Shown here one piece after another: positions 8,943 to 16,475 of a stretch of 64,000 nt of DNA. Position numbers and translations under genes: made by a program. Source of the DNA: Kutzneria viridogrisea (GTDB taxonomy: Bacteria > Actinomycetota > Actinomycetes > Mycobacteriales > Pseudonocardiaceae); the NCBI GenBank assembly GCA_014138725.1, contig JACJID010000010.1, positions 277,144 to 341,143 of the forward strand, given 5' to 3'. Positions within the stretch are counted from its first letter, which is position 1. Every line of letters begins with the position of its first letter. The notes beneath the pieces were generated by a model that had not been told where the DNA came from, searched no databases, and saw only the letters and a list, made by a program, of their open reading frames with translations.

Positions 8943-9545
8943 GTGGAAACCTCTCCCCAAGGTAGGCGTGGCCAGTTGAGATCGACCGGTACTCGCCGGG
9001 CGCGACTGCGCACATCGCGTCTTCAACAACCTCGTCGCTCGGTTGCGATTCCCGGACTCTTCCAGAGGAACACTCACACCCACGCCTTCCAGTCGAGTGA
9101 ATCACCACACTCCGCCGTCCGGTCGACACCCCACTGTCGCAGCGCACTGGACACCCCCTCCGCACATTGCCAAAACCACACCTGGAACATGTACAAGTTT
9201 CATGTAAGTGTCTGCGCAACGATTTTCTGCTACACCGAATGACTACCGAAGAACCACCCAACCGGGCGTTGTCACCGGTCTCACATGACGCGACGATGGA
9301 CGACGCTCTCAGACCGATGGGCCAGTCAGCGCATTACCTGACACCGTATGGCCTCTTGTGAGGACCGACAGGGGGATTTGTGGACAACCTGCCCACCGAC
9401 CGTGAGGTCAGGGACGGCAGCAACATGGCGCGACACTGTCGCACCTCGACAGCAAATGATTCTCGGATGGAGACATGTCCAACAGGTGGTGCAATCAGCT
9501 CGCAGACCTCGTGGGCACAAACAAGCCGGTGTTACGAGGGGACCT
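8943..9545. other. Divergent intergenic region, LanKC / SDR
   Basis: These 603 bases separate the divergent LanKC and SDR genes. Part of the stretch (about 9170-9360) has lower GC than the flanks. I looked for another LxLQ-type precursor on both strands and found none. A short open frame from 9239 has no ribosome binding site. I treat the region as promoter DNA with unassigned content. Confidence 0.45.
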
Positions 9546-10415
9546 GTGACAGTGCGGAAGAGGTGGTCGGCAGCTTTGGTGACCGGTGCCACCGATGGCA
9601 TCGGAAGGGCAGTGGCGCACCGTCTGGCCGGCATGGTCGACACGCTGCTCGTGCACGGGCGTGGCGCAAGATCGGTAATGGATCTCGCCGCCGCACTGGC
9701 CCCGGCTCACCCCGGCACGACGATCATCCCGCTGAAAGCCGACCTGTGCAGCATGGCCGAGATCCATTACATGATCAACAGGGTCTGCACGGCCGTGGAT
9801 CAGCTCGACATCGTTGTCAACAACGCGGGAACTGCGGGTATCTACCCCAGGACCGTCACCAGGGATGGCAATGAAGCGACACTGCAGGTCAACTACCTCG
9901 CACCGGTGATGATCACCGCGGGCCTGTTCGACCTGCTCTGCCTCGCCGAGCACGGCAGGGTGGTCAACGTGACCTGCGATTCCTACCGGAACGCGAAGTT
10001 GCGCTGGCACGACCTTTCCCTTGAGCAGCGATACCACCCCATGACCGCGTATGCCCAGTCCAAGCTCGCAGTCGTTCTGCACACCCAGGGGCTGGCGGAC
10101 CGACTGTCCGCCAGTTCATGCGACGCGGTCTGCGTCAATCCCGGTAACGCCGATACGAAACTGCATCGCCGGGCTTTCGGTTGGCACGCGGAATCAGTCA
10201 CCGGGGCGGTGGACAACGTCCTCTACGCCATCACGGCCCCGCTCGACGGCACTGGTTTCTACTTCAACCGGAAGGAACTCACGACGCCGGCCGTCGAACT
10301 TTTCCGCCCGCACGTACAGCGACACCTCGATCGGGTAACGGCCGGCCTGCTGAGCACGCGCCTTCCTTGGCTGGAACGCGTGCACGTGCATCTGCCGCGG
10401 TCGACCGCCAGTTGA
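9546..10415 (+). CDS. Short-chain dehydrogenase/reductase (SDR)
   Basis: This is a 289-residue NAD(P)-dependent oxidoreductase with a Rossmann fold. The sequence shows the cofactor motif TGATDGIG near the N-terminus, VVNNAG in the middle and the catalytic YAQSK. A Ser or equivalent normally found in the VNVTSD position is replaced in VVNVTCDSYRN. The protein resembles retinol-dehydrogenase/WW-oxidoreductase-like SDRs acting on hydrophobic alcohols or ketones, but the substrate is unknown. The start is GTG at 9546, or the GTG two codons later, after a GAGGGGA site; the open frame runs further upstream but looks non-coding. Its link to the lanthipeptide genes is only proximity. Confidence 0.85.
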   Translation: MTVRKRWSAALVTGATDGIGRAVAHRLAGMVDTLLVHGRGARSVMDLAAALAPAHPGTTIIPLKADLCSMAEIHYMINRVCTAVDQLDIVVNNAGTAGIYPRTVTRDGNEATLQVNYLAPVMITAGLFDLLCLAEHGRVVNVTCDSYRNAKLRWHDLSLEQRYHPMTAYAQSKLAVVLHTQGLADRLSASSCDAVCVNPGNADTKLHRRAFGWHAESVTGAVDNVLYAITAPLDGTGFYFNRKELTTPAVELFRPHVQRHLDRVTAGLLSTRLPWLERVHVHLPRSTAS

Positions 10416-10645
10416 AAAACGGCTCCGGCGCGTTCAACGGCCGGAGGCGAGAACCGATCCGACGTTCGGTTCCCGCCCCGCGTGGCTCCCTGCCAGCCAC
10501 GCCGCGTGGGGAGATGCGGCTACCCCACCATGGCGCCGCAGTGGTGAAAATGGAACACTGGAAGTTGGCGCACCCACGCCACTAGCACATTTCGGCCTCG
10601 CTGTGGCGCGGTGCATTGTCACCTCAGTGTCCGAGGATCACTCCC

Positions 10646-11704
10646 ATGCTCGAAATCGTTGGGCTCGACGCCACCGCCGAAGCCGTCTACGGGGTACTCG
10701 TCGACCGCTCGCCCTGCACGGTTGACGTACTCGTGCGCTGTTCCGGATCCGATCCAGGTACTGTCAGCCGAGCGCTGCGCGCGTTGGAGGAGCGCGGCTT
10801 GGTAGTGCACAGCGCGGACGACCCCGCGCTGCTGACCGTGCCCCCACCCGACATGGCGCTGGAAGTCCTGCTGCTGGAACAACAAGAGCGCATCAAACGG
10901 GCGCGGCTGTTCTCCGACCGGCTCGCGGAGCGGTACCGTCGCGCCGCGTCCAGCCGCAGCCCCGCCGAACTGGTCGAGGTGGTCTCGGGCCGCAAGGACG
11001 TGGCCCGCCGCATCGAACAGATCCTGCGCAGCACCACCGAGGAGGTCAGGTTCATCGACAAGCGGCCCTACGTGGTCGCGCCCGAAGACCTCGCCGGGGT
11101 CGAGGCCGAGATGCTGCGCCGTGGGGTGCCCTACCGGGGTCTGTACGATCCGGAAGGGCTGTCCACGCGCGACATACAGGGCAGGCTGGAGCCCACGATC
11201 ACGCAGAGCGAGCAGGCGCGCGTGCTGCCCGCGGCGCCGATCAAGCTCATACTCGCCGACGACCGGTTGGCGGTGCTCCCCCTGCGGTCCTCGGCCACAG
11301 CGGTGGAGAGCGTCATGATCGTGCACGCCCCAGCGCTACTCGAAGCACTGAGCGTGCTGTTCGAGGCCCTGTGGCGCAGCGCTTTGCCGCTGCCCGCACC
11401 GGGCGCACCGGCATCGACCACGCCCGCGGACGCGCCGACCGCCGAGGACCGCAGACTCATCGCCTTGTTGACCGCCGGGCTGCCCGACCGGATCATCGCC
11501 CGGCAGCTGGGGCTGTCCTACCGGACCTTCCAGCGGCGCATCGGTTCCCTGCTGGACCGGCTCGGGGTCAGGACGCGCTTCCAGGCCGGGTTGCAGGCCG
11601 CCTTCCGGGGCCTGGTACCCGCTCCGGAGCCGCAGTCCTCCCTGGAACCCACCGGCCAGCCGCCCCGGCCCGACAGCGGCCCGCCGCATGGCCACCTGCG
11701 GTGA
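10646..11704 (+). CDS. Transcriptional regulator with N-terminal winged helix and C-terminal LuxR-type HTH
   Basis: This is a 352-residue protein. The first 70 residues look like a TrmB/MarR-type winged helix (VSRALRALEERGLVV). The middle resembles the effector or phospholipase-D-like domain seen in TrmB-LuxR actinobacterial regulators (EEVRFIDKRPYVV, RGVPYRGLYDPEGL). The C-terminus has an atypical LuxR HTH (LTAGLPDRIIARQLGLSYRT then FQRRIGSLLDRLGVRTRFQ). A Pro-rich tail follows. The ATG at 10646 has a GAGGA site 8 bases upstream. Such stand-alone regulators often sit beside specialised-metabolite genes. Possible targets are the SDR, the downstream reductase or the lanthipeptide genes; none is shown. 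Confidence 0.8.
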   Translation: MLEIVGLDATAEAVYGVLVDRSPCTVDVLVRCSGSDPGTVSRALRALEERGLVVHSADDPALLTVPPPDMALEVLLLEQQERIKRARLFSDRLAERYRRAASSRSPAELVEVVSGRKDVARRIEQILRSTTEEVRFIDKRPYVVAPEDLAGVEAEMLRRGVPYRGLYDPEGLSTRDIQGRLEPTITQSEQARVLPAAPIKLILADDRLAVLPLRSSATAVESVMIVHAPALLEALSVLFEALWRSALPLPAPGAPASTTPADAPTAEDRRLIALLTAGLPDRIIARQLGLSYRTFQRRIGSLLDRLGVRTRFQAGLQAAFRGLVPAPEPQSSLEPTGQPPRPDSGPPHGHLR

Positions 11705-11811
11705 TCGGCCACGCCAGTGCAGACTGGGCACGGGGAGGCGCCGCAGGATGCCGACGCAGGCGTGTGGTTGACCGTGACCGCCGCGTGCGACGACCACGAG
11801 GACCCGCAACC

Positions 11812-12702
11812 ATGTCAACAACGCTCGCCCTTGCCACCGGAGCTCGGACCCGAGACCTGGTCGGTGCCCGCATCGGCCGTTCGGCCGCGCTGCTCAACCC
11901 CACGCCGGCACAGCAGCCGGTCGCCGTCATCGGCAGAGGACGGCTGGCCAGTGGCATCGCGGAACGGCTGCTGGACCACGACTTCGAGGTCCGGGTGTGG
12001 AACCGGTCCCCGACACGTGCCCGCAGGTTGGCGGTGCTGGGCGCGCGCGTGACCTCGACCCCGGCCGAGGCCGCTTCCGGCGCGGGCGCGCTGTTGTTGT
12101 GCGCCTCGGGCTCGGAGGACCTGCGCGCGGCCCTGCACGGCCCCGGAGGCGTGCTCGCCGAGGACACCGTGCACGGCGTGCTGGTGTGCATGAGCGCGGT
12201 GTCCCCGCAGGAGGTCAAGGCGCTGGCCTTGATGACCGACGCCGTGGTGGACGTGGGCGTGCTCGGCACGGCGAACCAGGCACGCGCAGGCAGGTTGCAG
12301 CTCTACACCGGTGGCCGGTGGAAGGAGGTCCGCGAGATCGCCCGCATACTCGACCCGTTGGCCCACAGGGTCAAGCACGTCGGTCCACTCGGCGCGGGCA
12401 CGTTGGTGAAGCTGCTCAGCTCGGTGTGGCACGAGGTCGGCGTCCAGCTCATCGCGGAGTTGTCCGCGCTGGGCGGGGCGGCCGGGTTGTCACAGTCCGT
12501 GGTCGCCGAGGCTCTGCGCGAGACTGACGTGGGTGAACCCGTACTCGCCTCCGAGGCGGTGTGGCAGGACCACAAGCGGGTGCGGACAGCCTCAGCGGTG
12601 TCCCCACTTGCGGCCGCTGTCGCCGAGGCGGACCGGTCCGACCTCCCGCTGCCGCTGGTGCGACGAGCCTCCCAGACGGCGGCTCCGTCCGCCGGGTCCT
12701 GA
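11812..12702 (+). CDS. NAD(P)-dependent oxidoreductase, beta-hydroxyacid dehydrogenase / imine-reductase superfamily
   Basis: This is a 296-residue protein. The N-terminal Rossmann domain begins VAVIGRGRLASGIAERLL and continues VRVWNRSPTRARRL, typical of 6-phosphogluconate / 3-hydroxyisobutyrate dehydrogenases and NADPH imine reductases. The helical C-terminal domain carries GPLGAGTLVKLLSSV, where Lys occupies the usual catalytic position. The first 35 residues are an unusual extension. The ATG at 11812 has a GAGGA site. It follows the LuxR-like regulator by about 100 bases on the same strand, so they may be co-transcribed. The substrate is unknown. Confidence 0.8.
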   Translation: MSTTLALATGARTRDLVGARIGRSAALLNPTPAQQPVAVIGRGRLASGIAERLLDHDFEVRVWNRSPTRARRLAVLGARVTSTPAEAASGAGALLLCASGSEDLRAALHGPGGVLAEDTVHGVLVCMSAVSPQEVKALALMTDAVVDVGVLGTANQARAGRLQLYTGGRWKEVREIARILDPLAHRVKHVGPLGAGTLVKLLSSVWHEVGVQLIAELSALGGAAGLSQSVVAEALRETDVGEPVLASEAVWQDHKRVRTASAVSPLAAAVAEADRSDLPLPLVRRASQTAAPSAGS

Positions 12703-12814
12703 ACTCCGCGAGCAGCCCGTGATCCCCCCTCCACCGCGACGAGCGCAGGCGCGGTCGACCGGTCGTGCGCCCCGGTCGACTGGCACGCCGCGGTGGAGCG
12801 GGCGCTCGGGCGAA

Positions 12815-12861
12815 CCGCTGCGGGTCGGCACTGCCAGTACGCGAGAGCCGACCCGCAGCGG
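12815..12861. terminator. Terminator hairpin between convergent genes
   Basis: A perfect 15-bp stem (CCGCTGCGGGTCGGC with its complement) encloses a 17-base loop. It lies between the reductase stop at 12702 and the dehydrogenase stop at 12875. A weaker, longer imperfect dyad lies just upstream. Confidence 0.65.
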
Positions 12862-12874
12862 GATGGGCACCAGA

Positions 12875-13918
12875 TCAGCCGGTCGAGCTCATCACGAGAT
12901 CGCCCTGCGGTCCTGGCACGCCCCGCTGGTCCCGGTTGGACGTGCTGAACCACAACCTGTCATCCGGTCCCGCCACCACGGCGCGCAACCGGCCGAAGTA
13001 GTTCTGGTAGATCGAGCCTGGCTCGCCGAGCTCGCCGTCCTCCAGCACCGGGATCCGCCACATCCGTTGGCCCTTCAGCGCGGCGACGTAGAGGTTGCCG
13101 TGGTAGTAGGCGGCCCCGCTCGGCGACGCCTCCTCGGTGTTCCACTGGATCAGCGGGTCGACGAAACTGCTGTTGGGCACCGCGCACCGGCCCTCGCACA
13201 CCGGCCACCCGTAGTTCCTGCCCGGTTCGATCCTGTTCACCTCGTCCCAGTGCTCGTCGCCGAGCTCGGTCGCGTACATGTGACCGCGGTCGTCCCAGGC
13301 GAGCCCCTCGACGTCGCGGTGGCCGTAGGAGTACACCAGCGGCGCCGTGGGGAACGGGTTGTCCGGCGCACCACGGCCGTCCCCGGTGATGCGCAGGATC
13401 TTGCCCGCCAACGAGATGAGGTCCTGCGCGCGGGGTCCGGCCATCGCGTCCCCCGTCGCCACGTAGAGGTAGCCGTCCGGCCCGAAGGCGATGCGGCCGC
13501 CGTTGTGCGCCTCACCCCTCGGGATCCCGGCCAGCACCGCGACCGGGGCGCTGTCCCCGGTCAGCCGGACCACCCGGTTGTCCACAGTGGTCGAGTAGTA
13601 CACGAACACGGATTTGTCCGACTCGTAGTGCGGGGACACCGCGAGGCCGAGCAGTCCACCGGTGCTCCCGGTGCCGACCGCGTCCTGGATCCGGCGCAGG
13701 ACCGAGGCGCCGCTCCCGGACAGCCGCAGCACGCGGAAGGTGCTGCGTTCGGTGATCAGTGCCGTCGCGTCGGGCAGGAAGTCGATCTCCCACGGGACGC
13801 TCAGGTTGCTCGCCTCGGTGCGGACCGCCGCTGCCTGACTGGGAAGCGCGCCCGCCGACACGGTGCAGAATCCGAGCACAGCAGCACACACGAAGGCGAC
13901 ACTTCGCCCAAGCCTCAT
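12875..13918 (-). CDS. Secreted PQQ-dependent sugar (aldose) dehydrogenase-like protein
   Basis: This 347-residue protein has a signal peptide (MRLGRSVAFVCAAVLGF, Ala-rich cleavage region near residue 30). It is a beta-propeller of the soluble glucose/sorbosone dehydrogenase family: LSVPWEIDFLPD, GGLLGLAVSPHY, GEAHNGGRIAFGPDGYLYVA, YSYGHRDVEGLAWD and ELGDEHWDEVNRIEPGRNYG. These blocks contain the conserved His and Arg positions used for PQQ and substrate in the family. The ATG at 13918 has an AGGAGAG site. It is divergent from the PQQ genes, so the cofactor and the enzyme using it are encoded side by side. The sugar substrate cannot be predicted. Confidence 0.88.
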   Translation of the reverse strand: MRLGRSVAFVCAAVLGFCTVSAGALPSQAAAVRTEASNLSVPWEIDFLPDATALITERSTFRVLRLSGSGASVLRRIQDAVGTGSTGGLLGLAVSPHYESDKSVFVYYSTTVDNRVVRLTGDSAPVAVLAGIPRGEAHNGGRIAFGPDGYLYVATGDAMAGPRAQDLISLAGKILRITGDGRGAPDNPFPTAPLVYSYGHRDVEGLAWDDRGHMYATELGDEHWDEVNRIEPGRNYGWPVCEGRCAVPNSSFVDPLIQWNTEEASPSGAAYYHGNLYVAALKGQRMWRIPVLEDGELGEPGSIYQNYFGRLRAVVAGPDDRLWFSTSNRDQRGVPGPQGDLVMSSTG

Positions 13919-14189
13919 CTGCTCTCCTGACGTCGAGAAGTGGTTGCTGGAACCGGCCGGCCCAGACCCAGCTGGGTGGCTCCCGCATCGAATCACCGCG
14001 ACGCTCGGTCACGTACCGCCTGCCAGGGGGCCAGCGGTCTACTCCGGTTGGCAGAACCTCCTTGGCTCCCAAGGAACTGCGCTCGACCGGAGCAGTCGGT
14101 GCGAGCCCGCTACCGCCCGTGTCAGGATGCGGCGCGCGCAGGTCAACACCTGACGCGAGGGACCAATCAGAAAAGTGAGGATTCCTGCT

Positions 14190-14312
14190 ATGACGAAGTC
14201 GTTGTCCCATGGCGAGATCGACACCGAACCGTCACCGGCCGACTGGGTGAAGCCGGACTTCAGCGAGTACGAGACGCCGATGGAGGTCACGGCGTACTCC
14301 GGCCGCGCCTGA
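14190..14312 (+). CDS. pqqA: Coenzyme PQQ precursor peptide PqqA
   Basis: This is a 40-residue peptide. The C-terminal part reads WVKPDFSEYETPMEVTAY: the WxKPxF leader and the E-V-T-x-Y core of PqqA are intact, with Glu32 and Tyr36 as the two residues that PqqE cross-links and that become PQQ. The N-terminal 18 residues are longer than in classic 23-24-residue PqqA. The ATG at 14190 has a GTGAGGA site 8 bases upstream. It heads the pqqA-C-D-E operon and is followed by a strong stem-loop. Confidence 0.92.
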   Translation: MTKSLSHGEIDTEPSPADWVKPDFSEYETPMEVTAYSGRA

Positions 14313-14328
14313 GCCAGTCCGGTCCCAT

Positions 14329-14364
14329 CGCCGCGCGACTACCCGAACGGGGAGTCGCGCGGCG
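14329..14364 (+). promoter_or_regulatory. Stem-loop between pqqA and pqqC
   Basis: A perfect 12-bp stem (CGCCGCGCGACT with its complement) has a 12-base loop. It starts 16 bases after the pqqA stop and ends 28 bases before the pqqC start. It is likely a partial terminator or an RNA-processing/stability element that keeps the precursor message more abundant than the enzyme messages. Confidence 0.65.
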
Positions 14365-14392
14365 CCCCCTTTCCCCACCCAGGAGTTGTCGC

Positions 14393-15082
14393 ATGTGCAG
14401 CAACGAACCGTTGCCCGTCGAGGAGTTCGTCGCGAACCTGCAAGCCGTCGGCCCGCGCTATTGGCATGATCATCCGTTTCATCAGCGGCTGCACCAGGGC
14501 CTGCTGAGCAAACACGAACTCCAGTCCTGGGCCGCCAACCGCTGGTACTACCAACGCAGCCTGCCCCAGAAAGACGCCGCGATCCTGGCCAACTGCCCAC
14601 TCCCCCACATCCGCCGACACTGGCTGGACCGCATCACCTACCACGACGGCGACCGCCCCGACACCGGCGGCACCGAGAACTGGCTCCGCATGGCCGAAGC
14701 CCTCGGCCTGGACCGCACCGAAGTCCTCGACGAACGCCACGTCCTACCCGGAGTCCGCTTCGCCGTGGACGCCTACCTCACCTTCGCCCGCACCAAACCC
14801 TGGCTGGAATCGGTCGCCTCCGGCCTGACCGAGATGTTCTCCCCCGGCCTGATGCGCCGCCGCCTGGCCGACATGCGCGAACAGTACCCCTGGATCGCCG
14901 AGGACGGCTTCGCCTACTTCACCTCCCGCCTCACCGTCATCGCCGACGAGGGCACCACCACCCTCGACCTCGTCGTCGAACACGCCACCACCCGCGCCCA
15001 ACAACACGCCGCCATCGCCGCCCTGACCTTCAAATGCGACGTCCTGCGCGCGATCCTGGACACCGTGGACTACTACTCATGA
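14393..15082 (+). CDS. pqqC: Pyrroloquinoline-quinone synthase PqqC
   Basis: This is a 229-residue cofactor-free oxidase catalysing the last ring closure and eight-electron oxidation of PQQ synthesis. Family blocks are clear: YWHDHPFHQRLHQG, NRWYYQRSLPQKDAAILANC, ITYHDGD, GGTENWLRMAEALGL and the Tyr/Arg/Gln-containing YPWIAEDGFAYFTSRL. The ATG at 14393 has an AGGAG site. The gene overlaps pqqD by ATGA. Third codon positions are dominated by C much more than in the flanking genes, a bias shared with pqqD and pqqE. Confidence 0.95.
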   Translation: MCSNEPLPVEEFVANLQAVGPRYWHDHPFHQRLHQGLLSKHELQSWAANRWYYQRSLPQKDAAILANCPLPHIRRHWLDRITYHDGDRPDTGGTENWLRMAEALGLDRTEVLDERHVLPGVRFAVDAYLTFARTKPWLESVASGLTEMFSPGLMRRRLADMREQYPWIAEDGFAYFTSRLTVIADEGTTTLDLVVEHATTRAQQHAAIAALTFKCDVLRAILDTVDYYS

Positions 15083-15357
15083 CCACCCCCCACGCCACCC
15101 CCCAGGCCATCCCCCGACTGCGCCGCGGCGTCCGCTGCGCCTACGACCGCACCCGCGACACCGACGTCGTCCTGTTCCCCGAGGGCGTGCTGCTGCTCAA
15201 CCCCACCGCCTCCGCGGTCCTGGACGCCTGCGACGGGGCCACCAGCATCGCGGCCATCACCCACACCCTGGCCACCGAGTTCCACGGCGTCCAGGCCACC
15301 GACATCCTCGACCTGCTGACCCGGCTGGCCGCCCGCAGGGTGGTGGACCTTGACTGA
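15079..15357 (+). CDS. pqqD: PQQ biosynthesis peptide chaperone PqqD
   Basis: This 92-residue RRE-fold protein binds PqqA and presents it to PqqE. Typical features are RLRRGVRCAYDRTRDTDVVL, the conserved PEGVLLLNPTASAVLDACDG turn and a C-terminal helix. Its ATG lies inside the pqqC stop (ATGA), and its own end overlaps the TTG start of pqqE, so the three are translationally coupled. The gene is strikingly C-rich on the coding strand. Confidence 0.93.
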   Translation: MTTPHATPQAIPRLRRGVRCAYDRTRDTDVVLFPEGVLLLNPTASAVLDACDGATSIAAITHTLATEFHGVQATDILDLLTRLAARRVVDLD

Positions 15358-16408
15358 ACCTCCCCTGGGCCTGCTGGCCGAACTGACCCACCGCTGCCCC
15401 CTGCACTGCCCCTACTGCGCCAACCCCCTGGAGCTGGTCCGCCGCGAGAACGAACTGGACACCCCCACCTGGCGGCACATCCTCGACCAGGCCCGCGACC
15501 TCGGCGTCCTGCAAGTCCACCTGTCCGGCGGGGAACCCCTGGCCCGCCCCGACCTACCCGAGATCCTCGGCCACGCCCACCACCTGGGCTGCTACACCAA
15601 CCTGGTCACCAGCGGCCTGGGCCTGACCCCGCACCGGCTGGCCGACCTGGTCGACCGCGGCCTGGACCACGTCCAACTCTCCATCCAGGACGCCGACCCC
15701 GCCACCGCCACCCGCATCGCCGGCACCAAAGCCGTCGAGCACAAACGCCGCGCCGCCGACCTGATCACCACCGCCGGACTCCCCTTAACGGTCAACGTCG
15801 TGCTGCACCGCGCCAACCTCGACCACCTCCCCGCCATCATCGACCTGGCCGAACAACTGGGCGCCGACCGCCTGGAACTGGCCAACACCCAGTACTACGG
15901 CTGGGCCCTACGCAACCGCGCCGCCCTGCTGCCCACCCCCGCGCAACTGGCCGCGGCCGCACCCGTCGTGGCCGCCGCCCAGGCCCGCAGCCGGATGGAC
16001 ATCGTCTACGTCCTGGCCGACTACCACCAGGCCACCCCCAAACCCTGCATGCACGGCTGGGCCGCCCGCCAACTGACCGTCACCCCCAACGGCGACGTCC
16101 TACCCTGCCCCGCCGCCACCGCACTCACCGACCTCCCGGTCGAGAACGCCACCCACACCCCACTAGCCCAGATCTGGTACCAGTCCCGGTCCTTCACCGC
16201 CTACCGCGGCACCGACTGGATGCGCGACCCCTGCCGCAGCTGCCCCCGCAACACCATCGACCACGGCGGCTGCCGCTGCCAAGCCTTCCAACTCACCGGC
16301 GACGCCACCAACACCGACCCCGTCTGCACCCTGTCCCCCCACCACCACCTGATACAAACCATCCTCACCGAAGAGGTGCACGGCGGTGCCTTCGTGCCAC
16401 GGCGCTGA
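15350..16408 (+). CDS. pqqE: Radical SAM PQQ biosynthesis enzyme PqqE
   Basis: This 352-residue radical SAM enzyme forms the Glu-Tyr carbon-carbon bond in PqqA. The CPLHCPYC motif near residue 15 binds the 4Fe-4S cluster and SAM, and HLSGGEPLARPDL follows. The SPASM domain is seen in the C-terminal cysteines (KPCMHGW, VLPCPAA, DPCRSCPRNTIDHGGCRCQ, DPVC). The start is TTG at 15350, overlapping the pqqD stop by 8 bases. No pqqB (hydroxylase) or pqqF-type protease lies in the window; either they are elsewhere or other proteins replace them. Confidence 0.95.
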   Translation: MTEPPLGLLAELTHRCPLHCPYCANPLELVRRENELDTPTWRHILDQARDLGVLQVHLSGGEPLARPDLPEILGHAHHLGCYTNLVTSGLGLTPHRLADLVDRGLDHVQLSIQDADPATATRIAGTKAVEHKRRAADLITTAGLPLTVNVVLHRANLDHLPAIIDLAEQLGADRLELANTQYYGWALRNRAALLPTPAQLAAAAPVVAAAQARSRMDIVYVLADYHQATPKPCMHGWAARQLTVTPNGDVLPCPAATALTDLPVENATHTPLAQIWYQSRSFTAYRGTDWMRDPCRSCPRNTIDHGGCRCQAFQLTGDATNTDPVCTLSPHHHLIQTILTEEVHGGAFVPRR

Positions 16409-16420
16409 ACGTGGCTCAGC

Positions 16421-16460
16421 GGTGCGGCCCTCCCCTGTGACCGGGGAGGAGGGCCGCACC
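16421..16460. terminator. Bidirectional terminator between pqqE and the ABC exporter
   Basis: A GGTGCGGCCCT stem pairs with AGGGCCGCACC and continues through a small bulge of C/G pairs, with a short loop. It sits 12 bases after pqqE and 15 bases from the end of the convergent exporter gene. Confidence 0.7.
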
Positions 16461-16475
16461 GCCGCCCGGGGCCTG

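Noticed and set aside
9239..9361. Forty-codon frame between LanKC and SDR as a possible RiPP precursor
   Set aside because: It has no ribosome binding site, no Cys, no recognisable leader motif, and lies on the opposite strand to LanKC.
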